Source: Coptis chinensis (lineage: Eukaryota > Streptophyta > Magnoliopsida > Ranunculales > Ranunculaceae). Taken from it: a stretch of 64,000 nt of DNA. The notes below the pieces were generated by a model. That model saw only the letters and a program-made list of their open reading frames with translations, had not been told where the DNA came from and made no database searches. The translations under genes were made by a program, and so were the position numbers. Below are positions 45,815 through 58,545 of this stretch, piece by piece. The stretch spans positions 19,846,501 to 19,910,500 of the forward strand of contig CM027385.1 in NCBI GenBank assembly GCA_015680905.1. Reading direction: 5' to 3'. The stretch's first letter is position 1. The number at the start of each line of letters is the position of its first letter.

Positions 45815-47474
45815 TGATAAAAGCCCAAAACTGTAGTTTTAACCCCTTAACAATATAGCTGTTAGACCAATTATGTTATAAATAATATAGGTTTATCACT
45901 AATTACGTGTTTTTTAGTATTTCAGGCTTTCGAATTGAATAAATGTAAATTTGTTACTAATTAGGCGCTAAAAGGAGCTAAAGTGATTGCTATGAAAGTT
46001 CTATGAAGAAAGCCCAAGTTTCATGGAGAAAAATTCCTTAAAAAGCCCAAGTCAAACCGGATTAGAAAGCTGAAGAAAATTCAATAGAAATTCAAAAGGC
46101 CATATATTTGGGCTCAGACCTCGGATATGGGCCCATTTTATGACAAAATAACTGGCTCAGAAAGCTCTTTCCAATGGTCTAGACCTTGACTCGATCAGAG
46201 CAGTATAAGTTGGTGAAAACTCACGCTACAGTAATACAACTAGAATGGGAAGTCTTGGATTCACCAAATTGGGTTTTGGGCTCGATTTTTCGGCCCAAAA
46301 CATAGCTCCTCAGCCCATGCTCGAATTTGGGAATCTAACTCTTCTATATCAAGAGACAAAAGCTTAGCTCTTAAGCTATTTAGATCTGAACCTAGTTCTA
46401 GTTTATAAAATTTAGTTTTTGTAATATATAATTAGTTTTAATTCATTAAATTAGTTTATATAGATTAAGCTAGTGTGTTGTCAATTTTATTAGTTGTTAG
46501 AACAAGGTAGTAGGTAGCCATTGGAGAATAGTTTTAGATCTAGTTAGACTCCATTAATTTGTTTTCATATCTTGTTTTAGATCTAGCTTTTACATTCAAT
46601 TAATTAGTTTTTAGAATTCAATTAATTAGTTTCGATTACCTTGTTTTAATTTAGATTATTAAATCATTGTTATTCCTTCATTAGATTAATAAAAGTAATT
46701 AGTTATTCATAAATTTAGTTTCATTTAATTAATCCGTTTTAGTTTCAATTCATAGATTTAGTTATTTATCATTGTTATTTTCAATTATATCTTGCATGAT
46801 TAGATTTACATTTTAATTCAAATAAGTAAATTTACAATCTTTATATATGTCTTGTTTAAATTCAATGAGAAATGATAGTTTAATGACTTTAGGCTAAACC
46901 TCCATTAGAGGGGTTTGAGAAAGCCATGATGAAAGCTTGATTGCTATTAGCGTAGAATAGTCGTAATTTCCCATTCCAATCTAGAAAGTAATTAGTTCAC
47001 CATGAGAATGAGTTTAATTGCTTCACTTGCTAGTTGTTAGTTGGTAGAGATTACCATAAATAATTAGGGATTAGAAACACCCAATTGCTATACGGAAGCA
47101 TTGCAATTCGGATTACGACGAATCTTCGCTAGTTAATTAAGTCGAGTGAAGGTGGAATCAATCCCCCCTAATTCCTTATCATATAGTCAAATTAACATTT
47201 CATAGTTGAATTATTATATCTTATTAGTATATGTCACATCGTAGTATAATTCCCAACGTTACTCTCATTAACTTTGGATAGATTGATAATCTTAGAAAAC
47301 GCAAATTCTAAAGAACTAGGAGTGGAACGAATCTTCTACTCCAACTTTATTGCGATAGTATCGAGAGTAGAAATCTTTGATAAATAGTATAGTCATAGTA
47401 TCAGTTTTAGTTTTACTTGCGTTTCGAGTTCAATCTTTTATTCATAGGTAAAACTAACAATTTTACTTTTATCA
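45815..47474 (+). repeat. 5' LTR of element A1
   Basis: TGATAAAAGCCCAAAAC to CTTTTATCA. Stem-loop CTTCTACTC/GAGTAGAA at about 47333-47372. It aligns throughout with 52534-54202. Confidence 0.9.
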
Positions 47475-47476
47475 AA

Positions 47477-47492
47477 TGGCGCCGCTGCCATC
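47477..47492 (+). other. Primer binding site of element A1
   Basis: TGGCGCCGCTGCCATC starts two bases after the LTR. Its first eight bases, TGGCGCCG, fit the tRNA-Asp type PBS known for Athila elements. Confidence 0.6.
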
Positions 47493-48249
47493 TTAGTTCC
47501 CTTTAGAATTGTTTTTGTCAGTATAATTAGTCTTTCCAAAGTCCCATTACACCCACCCACCCTTGTTTGATTCTAACTGTGGTTGTTGGTTTCAGAACTG
47601 AAATTGTCCTCGCAGGAATACACGGAGCACGACCTGCGCCCTAAACACTAGACATCAAATAAGGTTGAGCGTGCCCCGCGCCCTACCAACGCAAAGTTCG
47701 AGCGCCCCCTGTGCTGAAGTGCCTGGAACTTGAGCTAGACCTGGGCGTGACCCGCACCCTTGGTAGGCAAATTTGGAGCGCGACCCACTCCCAAAACACT
47801 GGACATCAGCCAAGGTTGAGCGCGACCCGCGCCCTCCCAAGGCTTAACCAGAGCGCGCCCCGCGCCCTCTTCTGAACCACCCGATTTCAACAGGTTAGTT
47901 CAAACTTCCATTTCTTCAAGTTATTCAGTGTTTCTAACTTGTTACACACACTGAGCTCGCTTAAACAAGACGTTATTTATAAGCGAAGCAAGGAGGCTTT
48001 CATGTACTTCTTTCTTCCAATCCTCGCATCTCCTGTTAGAGGTTTATACTAGCATATCAGGATTGTTTCGAGTGTTGCCGTGTTTAGTTAAGATTGGTCT
48101 TAGCCTTGCATGAGATTAAGGTCAGGCAGAAGAAAAACGTCAAATGTAATCAATCGTCAACGTCAACACACACGCCTATCTAGAAATTTATAATTAGAGT
48201 TTCAGTTTGCATATTAATTGTCCTAGAATATATATATATTTTAACAATT
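47493..48249 (+). other. 5' leader of element A1 with GC-rich iterated block
   Basis: 47618-47880 repeats variants of GAGCGCGACCCGCGCCC six or seven times in otherwise AT-rich DNA, then TTCAACAGGTTAGTTC, a possible splice donor. The remainder matches the leader of C2. Confidence 0.65.
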
Positions 48250-49762
48250 ATGGCATATCAATATGTAGACGAGCAATAATGTGATTATTATGAAAACCAT
48301 TCACCATATTCATGCTGTGGTAGCCCTAACCATTGGGCTTCTCATTGCCCATCGTATCAAGAGTTTGAGCCTACTATAGGATATAATAATAATTATGAGC
48401 CTCAATTTTCAGATTTTTATAGTAACCCATACAATCAAGAGTTTTCTAGTCATCCAAACTATTCATGGAGTTCCACCAATAACAATCAAACAACCATTCA
48501 ACCTCAACCTAACCCATTATAGTACAAAGTCAACTAGAGTCACTCAAACGCCAAATCCTAAGAAGGACTCATATCATATCCAAACACCAATAACTATGAC
48601 TATCACACACCATACCAGCCAGACCCTTCCACCATGCCAGAAATCACCCACCCATCTAGTTCGCCACCTTTCCCAGACCAAATTTCCCAAACTATGCTTC
48701 AGAACCTAACTATGCTTTAGAACATAGCCCAGATGATTTCCATGATCTCCTCACCTAACAAAGAACTTTCAACCTTGCCAGAGATCGACACACAACTAGA
48801 ACAACCTTCCCTTGACCCTCCCATTAACCATTATGTTGACTCCACACCCTACCTGGATGAGGAAATTCTTGAAGACGACTCTTTTGGACATGTTTTGGAT
48901 GACCACTCCAATTTAAGAGATGCCACCGAGGAACCTCCCATTGATCCATCTGAATATGAATATAATGATGACACATTAGAAGATATTTATAAGGGTGTGA
49001 CGGAGGAAGAATTTAATAACTATTGGCATTCTCTTAATATGGACCCTCTTGTTGAGCATGTCTAGGCCTTTGTGTTTGCTAACCACACTCGGCTGGATGA
49101 TTCCTCGATACATTCGAATGATGCCATTGAGGATACTTATAATGTTTTAGAGGAAAAGGGTGAGAAAATAGAGATTAATAATTATAATCTAAGGCATGAA
49201 CAAGTTAATGTGCAAGAAAAAGAGGAAGTTACATCTTTAGAACAATGTGAATCTCAATTTAGTTTGGCAGCTGAGGAAATAACAATGGAAGGAATAGATG
49301 ACTTTCTTAAATATAAAGCCACGAACCATAACCTGGTGGATTCAACTAAGCCAGATGTGGAGTTCTTAAGAGCATGTGAAGATCCACCAACTGATGAACC
49401 ACCAACTGACCACCAACCACCTGAGTTGCCACCTCCTAAAATCCAACCATCTACCACAACTAATCCATCCATTCACCCACCATTTCAGAGGAACCTCGAC
49501 TTTGCACTAGAGCCTATTGCCTCAGAGACCCTCTATAATTTTTTTTCCTCACGGTGAAGAGTGTTTGCCTAGCACACGATCCCATGAGTACACCATTCCT
49601 GTAGTTGAGAGCCAAGCTTTGACCGAGTGTAGTGAGAAACCTAGTTTGTCTTATTTTTCCTCATTTGAGCCTCATGAAAGACATCAGGATCCATACTTCA
49701 TTCCTTTCTCACGTAAAGTATCACTAATTCATCTTTTTGGTCATTCTAACTCTTTAAAATAG
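48250..49762 (+). pseudogene. Element A1 internal ORF: zinc-knuckle-like start, acidic middle, Pro-rich end
   Basis: One frame can be followed from the ATG at 48250 to 49557 with about six stops and no frameshift. It starts MAYQYVDEQ and has CCGSPNHWASHC, part of a CCHC knuckle (C-x4-H-x4-C kept). An Asn/Pro-rich part follows, then an acidic domain (48733-49062, 49072-49380) with EFNNYWHSLNMDPLVEHV, then FLRACEDPPT and a Pro-rich stretch shared with element A. A shift near 49550 leads to 49517-49762. It replaces the gag and protease of A and B. Function unknown. Confidence 0.6.
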
Positions 49763-52533
49763 CTACAACATGATGGTTTGCATATGTTCTTTGATAGGTT
49801 ACATAAGTTTTCATTCATTCTTCTACATAATTGTTTCCAATTATATAACTTAATTCTGTTTGAGGGTGCATTTAGTATCATGTTTTTATGGCTAGACCCC
49901 AAAATCTTTCGACTACTAGTTTATAGTTGACCACGCATCATCTATTTTGTGCCACCCCAGTTTCTGGTTTGTTTGGGGGTGTGCACCGTCTAGGGGAATC
50001 TGACGTAAAATGACCCCACATTAAGTCTAGGGGAATCTGACTTTTAAAAACCTATATAATTTTTTATAAAATACCACCTTAATGGAGTATAGGCCACAAA
50101 ATTTTTCAAACTTCTAAAAGAGTTTTCAAATTTTGTTTGGGGGTGGCGTATTTTGGTATTTCATTTCAAATCTTTTTGCTACCTTTTGCCTGTCATGTTT
50201 ACTCCAGTAGAATTTGTGTTAGTTAGTACGTAACAGTTTTATTATGCTTCTTATTATCATATTATCTTTATAATATTTTTGTTACAGGTACTACCAATTT
50301 TTACCACGTTTCTATAGTAAATTCTTTCCTTATCTCTTTACACTTTGAGGACAAAGCGTTCGATTGTTTGGGGGTGGGATAGAAATATTTGCAAAAATTA
50401 GGCACTTTTAAGATGTAAATTATGCAATTTAATTTATAAAATATTAAAAATCATAAAAATTAGTTAGTTACATTATTTAATTGTGCTATTGAATTGTTTC
50501 ATGAACCCCCTTCTCCCAAATTGTTTGGGGGGTGGTATAGAAACACGACGTAAATGTTAAAGCACATATTAGGTTGTATATTACGTATTATTTGTCTTAT
50601 AAAATTTCAAAAATTCAAAAAAATAAATAAAATATGTTATGTTATACACTTAGGAATATTGGTATTGTTTTATTTTCCTATGCTCTTAATAATCTAGAAG
50701 TCTCACGTTAGCTTTTGCGTGAGAATAGTTTTTAGAAACTTAGGTTAATATGTACGTAATAATCTTTGCATCTATCTATAACTATATTACATGAGTATCT
50801 ATGATTGTTTGGTAGTAAGTTTATGAAATCTAGGCTAGAGTACTTATTCTACAAATCCTGTGAGAATATAGCCTAAAGCCTTATATGAGCGAAACATTTG
50901 AGAATGACACAAGGGAGAAGTAAAATCCAGATAGAGAAATTACACGTCCACGGGCTTGATCACTATACCATATCCTAAGCGAGAATTTAGGCCCTCTTTG
51001 GATCGATATAACCAGAAATTCAAACCTTATGAAATTATTTTCCGCTAGTCGCCCCTCTAAGCCTTTCTTTAGCCTTTCATAAACCACAATTCCTTTACCC
51101 TTATTACAAAAACAAAACAAAATAAAAAAAATCAACCTACCTATTTTAGAATGAGTCTGAGAATAGGATGAGTGAAGAAAAGAGAAAGGAAAAACCTGTG
51201 TAAACAAAAATTAGTTAGTTGCTTCAAAAAAGAAAAAGAAAAGAAGTTTCCATCCAAAGAAAAGAAAAGAAAAAGAAAAATAGAAAAAAAATAAAAACTC
51301 CAAAAATAGAATAAGTGGAGTCAAAAAGCCAAAATAAAAAGTCTAAGGATGGAAACAAAGTGTAGAAGCAAAAGAACAAGGGTTTCTCTAGTTATGTAAT
51401 ATGAAGACCCTATTATCTCAGACTTGTCCTTTTTGAATATCCATTTCCTTCCTTCTTAAACCATCTCCTAATCCCCGCAACACCTATATAATACCTCTAG
51501 CTTAATTAGGAATAGGTTAGTTTTCCTTTACCCTTATTACAAAAACAAAACAAAATAAAAAAAATCAACCTACCTATTTTAGAATGAGTCTGAGAATAGG
51601 ATGAGTGAAGAAAAGAGAAAGGAAAAACCTGTGTAAACAAAAATTAGTTAGTTGCTTCAAAAAAGAAAAAGAAAAGAAGTTTCCATCCAAAGAAAAGAAA
51701 AGAAAAAGAAAAATAGAAAAAAAAATAAAAACTCCAAAAATAGAATAAGTGGAGTCAAAAAGCCAAAATAAAAAGTCTAAGGATGGAAACAAAGTGTAGA
51801 AGCAAAAGAACAAGGGTTTCTCTAGTTATGTAATATGAAGACCCTATTATCTCAGACTTGTCCTTTTTGAATATCCATTTCCTTCCTTCTTAAACCATCT
51901 CCTAATCCCCGCAACACCTATATAATACCTCTAGCTTAATTAGGAATAGGTTAGTGTGATAGTAAGTGGCAGATGTGTTTGATCAACTTCAGCTACCTTG
52001 TGTGTCATTGAGATTGTAAAGTAAAGTGTGCCCACAATATACTGGAGTAGCAAAACTTGAGCGGAAAAATCAGAGTGTTTTTATCTTGACATTTATGTGA
52101 GGACCTACTTAAGGACGATATTCCAAAGTTTCAGAAACGGACCTGCTAGTGCATTTCATAGTATTACTCATTGTATATATGTTATTTCATAGATGATTGA
52201 TTATTATGCATATATTAGCTTAGGTTTCGACTTGATTATTCTTGTATTCATAGTTAGTGAGATGTATAGATAATTGAGGCATAAATAAGGAAACAATAGT
52301 TTTATTTCTTAGTCGTTGTAGTATAGATGAAGTTTGTGAGTACCTTCACTGGAAAACTCTCACGAGGCTATAACTCGTCCACTAGGGAATTTCTAGTGGT
52401 TTAAGGCCTTGTTGCATATGGTTAATGCAATCGCACTCGGCGAAATGAGACTAGTTAGAACTCCATTTTTGGTCACTTATTCTAATTTCTCATATTCGCT
52501 TGAGGATAAGCAAAATGCTGTTTTGGGGTGGTT
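49763..52533 (+). other. 3' noncoding region of A1
   Basis: The hydrophobic family tail is still readable at 49850-49928 (LILFEGAFSIMFLWLDP). PPT-like blocks lie at 49971-49982, 50135-50146, 50365-50377 and 50522-50535. A 433-bp direct tandem duplication lies at 51091-51956. The final tract TTTTGGGGTGGTT adjoins the LTR. Confidence 0.7.
51091..51956 (+). repeat. 433-bp tandem duplication, two copies
   Basis: 51091-51523 and 51524-51956 are near identical, the main difference being one A in an A-run near 51722. Element B and A have this segment once. Confidence 0.9.
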
Positions 52534-54202
52534 TGATAAGAGCCCAAAACTGTAGTTTTAACCCCTTACCAATATAACTGTTGGACCAATTATGTAATTA
52601 ATAATATAGGTTTATCACTAATTACGTGTTTTTGAGTATTTCAGGCTTCGGAGTGGAATAAATGTAAATTTGTTACTAATTAGGCGCTAAAAGGAACTAA
52701 AGTGATTGCTATGAAAGTTCTATGAAGAAAGCCCAAGTTTCAATGAGAAAAAGCCCTTAAGAAGCCCAAGTCAGAAAGTCAAACCGGATTAGAAAGCTGA
52801 AGAAAAGTTAACAGAACTTCAAAAGGCCATATATTTGGGCTCGGACCTCGGATTTGGGCCCATTTTATGTCAAAATGACCACCTCAGAAAGCTTTTACTA
52901 ATGGTTCAGACCTTGACTCGACTAGTGTAGTATAAGTTAGTGAAAACTCGCTCTATAGTAATATGACCAGAATGGAAAGTCTTGGATTCAACAAATTGGG
53001 TTTTGGGCTCGATTTTTCGGCCCAAAACATAGCTCCTTAGCCCATGCACGAATTTGGAGATCTAACTCTTCTATATCAAGAGACAAAAGCTTAGCTCTAA
53101 AGCTATCTAGATCTAAACCTAGTTCTAGTTCATAAAATTTAGTTTTCGTAATATAGAATTAGTTTTAATTCATTAAATTAGTTTATATAGATTAATCTAG
53201 TTAGTTGTCAATTTTATTAGTTATTAGAACAAGGTAGGAGGTAGCCATTGGAGAATAGTTTTAGATCTAGTTAGACTCCATTAATTTGTTTTCATATCTT
53301 GTTTTAGATCTAGTTTTTACATTCGATTAATTAGTTTTTAGAATTCAATTAATTAGTTTCTATTACCTTGTTTTAATTTAGATTATTAAATCATTGTTAT
53401 TCCTTCATTAGATTAATAAAAGTAATTAGTTATTCATAAATTTAGTTTCATTTCATTAATCCGTTTTAGTTTCAATTCATAGATTTAGTTATTTATCATT
53501 GTTATTTTCAATTAAATCTTGCATGATTAGATTTACATTTTAATTCAAATAAGTAAATTTACAATCTTTATATTATGTCTTGTTTAAATTCAATGAGAAA
53601 TGATAGTTTAATGACTTTAGGCTAAACCTCCATTAGAGGGGTTTGAGGAAGCTTTGATGAAAGCTTGATTGCTATTAGCGTAGAATAGTCGTAATTTCCC
53701 ATTCCAATCTAGAAAGTAATTAGTTCACCATGAGAATGGGTTTAATTGCTTCACCTGCTAGTTGTTAGTTGGTAGAGATTACCATAAATAATTAGGGATT
53801 AGAAACACCCAATTGCTATACGTAAGCATTACAATTCGGATTACGACGAATCTTCACTTGTTAACTAAGTCGAGTTAAGGTGGAATCAATCCTCCCTAAT
53901 TCCTTATCATATAGTCAAATTAATATTTCGTAGTTGAATTATTATATCTTATTAGTATATGTAACATCGTAGTATAATTCCCAACATTACTCTCATTAAC
54001 TTTGGATAGATTGATAATCTAAGAAAACACAAATTCTAAAGAACTAGGAGTGGAACGAATCTTCTACTCCAACTCTATTGCGATAGTATTGAGAGTAGAA
54101 ATCTTTGATAAATAGTCTAGTCACAGTATCAGTTTTAGTTTTACTTGCGTTCAGAGTTCAATCTTTTATTCGTAGGTAAAACTAACAATTTAACTTTTAT
54201 CA
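52534..54202 (+). repeat. 3' LTR of element A1
   Basis: TGATAAGAGCCC to CTTTTATCA, followed at once by the target duplication GGTGG. A few indels distinguish it from the 5' copy. Confidence 0.9.
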
Positions 54203-54207
54203 GGTGG

Positions 54208-55600
54208 CTTCTTTTTCTGAGCATCGTTTGAACCTGAAGATACAATTGAGGTCATAGTTCCACAAGCTAAAGCATCTTCAATTTGAGTCCTTGCCAAAAC
54301 CAAAGCCTGAAAAGATGGTTGATAGCTGAGACTCAATCGATTTGCATATTCTGAGTTCAAACTTTTTACCACCATTCGAATTTGTTCTTTCATTAATGGG
54401 CTGTCTAGAATCTGAGTTGCTTTGGTCCTCCACCTGGTTACATATTTGGTGAATGTCTCAGTTGAACCTTGCTTGAGTGCCTCCAATTGTCTTCGACCTA
54501 TCTGGATGTCTGTATTGTATGAAAAATGGGTCACAAAAGCTGTTGCAAGTTCATCCCACGTTCTCATCTTCTGAACATCTGTGTTTATCCACCAAGTCAG
54601 TGCCACACCCTTTAAACTCCTCTAGAATAATTGGACCAATAGTTCTAGACCGATCCCCATAGGCTGCAAGTAGCTAGCGTACATTTTCACATGGGCTTCA
54701 GGACACCCAGTTCCGTCATATCTCTCCATCTTAGGGAATTCGAAACCATGTGGAACCCTGATTTGTGGATATGGACAGAGACTATCCAAGTCAAACTCGT
54801 CCACTTTGATCTTTGTCAATGCTTCCTCAATCTTTTTCAATCTACCTACCACTGGGCCTTGGTATTGATCTTGGCTTATAGGTTTTTGATTTTGGGTGTT
54901 CGAATAGGTGGTAGGTTGTGGTGTCTGTGTGATGTATGAAGGAGGGAACATGAATAGTGTGGAGCTCATGGGTTGGGATATATTTGGGGTAAACATGGGT
55001 GTGGATGTATATTGGTTTGGGTTGTAGTATGAATGATGAACGGTGGGTTGAGCCATGTAGGTTGAGTCGATATAAGAGATTGGTTGGTTTGGAGTCTGAG
55101 ATGATATAGGAAGTTGTAGCTGGGTGGATTAGTGTGTGAAATTCCTAGTAGGTAGCTGAGCTTGTGGACTAGGTAGGTTAAGATCAAACCTTGGTGGTGG
55201 TGGAATGGATTGCCCTTGAGATTGTTGTCCTTGCCCTTGGTTCATAAGTTTGGATTGTACTTTTTGGACCATCCTTTCCACTTTTCTTTAATATATAAGT
55301 CTTCCGATCTAGGAGGGGGTGATGTTGGACTCTGACCACCTCCTTGGGTTGGTTGTCCATTACTAGACAGTGATTGTTCACCTTGAGAGATAAGCGGGGA
55401 ACTAACCATTGGCAGAGATGCTAGTGGAAGAGACCCTTGAGGAGAATTAGCTGGTAGATTCTCCATTTCAATAAGTGAGTTAAGGGTTGCACGAGATAAC
55501 CTTAACCCTGGCTTTCTATTCCAACTGGCTTTCGGATAAGCCTTCTTCTTTCCTATCGTAACTGAAACACCTAAAAAGAAAACGTAAGCCTGACTCTCTA
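54208..55600 (-). pseudogene. gag of element O
   Basis: On the minus strand the first frame (to 55242) includes MENLPANSPQGSLPLAS, a Ser/Pro/Gln-rich start. After a frame change comes 55056-54622, with RLKKIEEALTKIKVDEFDLD and EFPKMERYDGTGCPEAHVKM, then a stop, then 54606-54208 with ALTWWINTDVQKMRTWDEL and TETFTKYVTRWRTKA. This is the capsid region of Tat/Ogre-like gag. The coding is cut at the A1 insertion. A stop at about 54620 and at least one frameshift break it. Confidence 0.75.
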
Positions 55601-55603
55601 GGG

Positions 55604-55623
55604 TTTCCCCACCAGAGTCACCA
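55604..55623 (-). other. Primer binding site of element O
   Basis: On the minus strand, after the LTR end and a short TGTTTTT spacer, TGGTGACTCTGGTGGGGA begins. It resembles the tRNA-Arg-type PBS reported for Tat/Ogre elements; the tRNA match was not computed. Confidence 0.5.
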
Positions 55624-55630
55624 AAAAACA

Positions 55631-57394
55631 TGTACGCACAGAAATGTATACCTAGGTCTATGCAATTGATTTTAGAGTCGCCACTAACTTTATTAAGGAA
55701 AAGTTGAGTAAAACCTATGTGAAGGACTAGCCCTCGAAACTAGATGATTATTGGGTTCGGGAGTCAAGGTACGATGTGGGAAGGTGTTAGGCACCCACAC
55801 TCGCTTGGTAAAAACTAGCCTTACTTCTATTGAGGTGTAATGTTTTGAGATAGGCGAACGAAGAGAGCTTGAAAATTAATCTACCAAGTTGGATGATCTT
55901 CACTAAATTATTTAAAGACTAATAACTATATGCTATAATAAAACTAAAAAACTAACCTAATATGCAATGCTAAATGAAATAAAAGAGAAAAGAAAGATGT
56001 CACCTTGTTTGGAATGTTGCCTCATACTTGATTGTAGATTGATCGATTGATTGATGATCTTGATTGATTGTTGATGATTGATGATGATGAACATGATCTT
56101 GAATTGACAACTTTGATTTTTGGATTGAAACAGGTGATTTGGGAGAATAAACAACTTTTGGTGAAATGGACCTTCTACTCAGGATTGAACTAGGAGAAAA
56201 AGAGACTCAAGACGAAGAAGACAAAGAACATCATTAGAAAAACCTCAAAGTCAAAATTTTACCTTTAACTTAAGATTAAACTAAAGAAATTATACCCTAA
56301 AATGATGAACTAGAAAAGAAAAAAGAAGAACACTCAAGAAAAGAAGACTACTAGGCTATTAACTCTGAATAAACTAGTTCCAGATTATTAACTCCGAAAT
56401 ACTAGCTCCATATCTTTTTTGTGGGTGAATAAGTCCCATATTTATAGTTTTTTGGGATGGATTTCAATATAGTAATGAGTTTGATCCAATGGCTTGATAT
56501 CTTTTTGGTTGCACCTCCTAAATCTGGCCCTTGATTCAAGAGGTGGGATAAGGGGTACGATCTTGGCCCTTGGTTTTTGGATATTTTAGATAGATTAGGG
56601 TAAAAAAAAAAACCCTACACGTCCTCAATGAGCCCACAATCTAGGGTTTCCAAATATGGCTCCAAAATGACATATTCTCTAGAATATGCTTGATTTCAGG
56701 GATCAAATCAAACAAATAAGGAAGGTTTTTGAGGTTTTTGGATGCTTGAAAATGGGCTAGAAATCCGAATAAAAAGTTCTAACTCGAGCTGGATCCACAG
56801 CCCACAAGCACGAGTCCAAAATCCACAAAAAAACCTGTTTTGACCATTTTCATAACACTTCAAAGTTCCTTTGATCGGGTCAAAATTAGGCAAACTCTTA
56901 TTCACAAAAGTTGTTCATGAATAAATTAGGAAGGCCCATGAACTCTGAAAAATACCCTTGGGTCGAAATCTTACTCCAATAATATATTGCACTGAATAGT
57001 GCGCACGTGCTAAAACGAGATAGGGTAAGATTTGGGTTTCTAAAATCCAAAAGGAACCTAGGCAAGCTTGTACTCATTTAGAAGGATTTTTCAAGGAGAA
57101 TTCAAATATGAAATAATCTCATCCAAAGAAAGAGTGGAAAAAACGAGATTTGGGCTCCAAAGGGTTATAGGGGCATTTTGGCCATTTTCAGCTCAAAACT
57201 CAGAAAGCAACGAAACTTCAGCCATAGCTAGAACATGATGAGGAGAGTCTAAATATGCCAAAAGAAGATGAAAAGAAAGAATTTTGATATAGAAATGAAG
57301 ACTCTAGAAAGCAAATCACCTTATGTGATCAAATTTTATTCAAGGCAAAATCGTGAATGAATTATTCCTAGGGTGCAAAAATGGGGTGTCTACA
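55631..57394 (-). repeat. 5' LTR of element O (right copy, 1764 bp)
   Basis: Pair of 21958-23762. On the minus strand it starts TGTAGACACCCC and ends TGTGCGTACA. Followed on + by CCATC, the target duplication. Confidence 0.9.
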
Positions 57395-58545
57395 CCATCT
57401 ATGGATATACATAGTCTTTCTAGTGAGCATTTTATGTTCTTGTTAACTATTGCAGGCTAAAAATGATGACTTGCAAGAATTAATTGGTGGAGTGTTAATA
57501 TTAGTAAAACACGTCCAAGTCTTTCTCTTTCGCGTAAGCATAAATCTCCATATAAGTGTAAGTTTCACTTTTTTTTTTGCATAACTATTGAATCTACCAT
57601 TTATTTTGGTGTACATTAATATATTACTCATCTTGTATATGTTACTGTTATATACATCCACTTGTTCTTTACAACGTTTAGCAGAGGTATTATACCTGTA
57701 AGGTTTTCCACATGAATGTAATACATTTCACCTCTTGATTATTAGTTGGTTATGGATTTCTTCATAACCACATCCGTTCTTTATTACCTTTCTCTCTTTA
57801 GCTCTCTCTCTTGCAAAAACTTGATGCATGAACATTGAATCTTTATTGTTGTAGTTAAATTTCACTCCAGCCAATATTTTAGTCTTGGACCTGATTCCTT
57901 TTGAAATCCGACAGTCCTATTGACTTGAAACAATGAATCCATGACCCTGAACAGTATTTTTATACTTTTGTTTAGGGGAAAAAGGTGTCACATTGGCTTT
58001 TCGACAGAAGTCATGTTTCTCAAATATATTGATCATGTTTCTTAATAATATCTGGAAATAATTGCGAGTGTTTCTTTGGTTACTGTGAAAAGGTTTTGTT
58101 GGTTTTATGATACATGTGTGGTCATCAGGTTGTACTGCTTGTTTGATTGGCTATAGTGGAATAAATGTGTGCTTGCAATTCTATTTCACTTATAGGTTTT
58201 GTTTTGATTTTGTATGTTGTACTGCTGCCACAACATTACTTGGAGGATGGAAAATTTTCCACATGAATTGTTGAAGGCTAGGATCACTTGTTCACTTTTT
58301 TGCTCATAATACTAAGGAGTTTGGAAAGACAATGTCTACTAACTAGTTTCAGGTAAATTTATATGTGCATTGATATGTTTGTTTTGCTAATAACTTGCAA
58401 TGAGTTTCCTATTTATAGCAATTTACTATGGAAAAAGATTAGGTGTTAAGTGTCTATACTCTATATTCATTGTTGTTTGAAGTAGCTTTGATTAAAGGTA
58501 CGTTGTTGTGCATTGTTATGGGATTCTTTTTTTTTTTTTTTTTCC
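57395..58545. other. Flanking DNA right of element O
   Basis: This should be the continuation of 21444-21957. It is AT-rich and intron-like. A pyrimidine tract plus GCAG at about 57454 is followed by a short open stretch reading KNDDLQELIGGV; I could not connect it to CDT1. It ends in a T-run at 58529-58545, possibly the poly(A) of a minus-strand retroinsertion. Confidence 0.4.

Larger units (their letters stand above)
45815..54202 (+). mobile_element. Athila-like element A1, full length, without protease, RT or integrase
   Basis: LTRs of 1660 and 1669 bp, target duplication GGTGG at 45810-45814 and 54203-54207. The internal part (47475-52533) has a PBS, a GC-rich leader, one long broken frame and a 3' noncoding region. 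It lacks the ORF cassette exactly, keeping a single fused PPT-like block at 50522-50535. It is inserted between gag and protease of element O. Confidence 0.9.
21958..57394 (-). mobile_element. Tat/Ogre-like LTR retrotransposon O, interrupted by three nested elements
   Basis: Both LTRs are present (left 21958-23762, right 55631-57394) and CCATC flanks the element at 21953-21957 and 57395-57399. Read on the minus strand, the LTR begins TGTAGACACCCC and ends TGTGCGTACA. A PBS, gag, protease and an acidic post-protease linker follow, then about 4.3 kb of noncoding DNA and a polypurine tract. Removing the nested T2, B and A1 leaves about 11.6 kb. No RT, RNase H or integrase is visible, so O was either non-autonomous or lost pol by deletion. 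Confidence 0.85.

Noticed and set aside
57440-57535. Possible next exon of the CDT1-like fragment (KNDDLQELIGGV)
   Set aside because: It has an AG before it, but I could not match it to the part of CDT1 that should follow.
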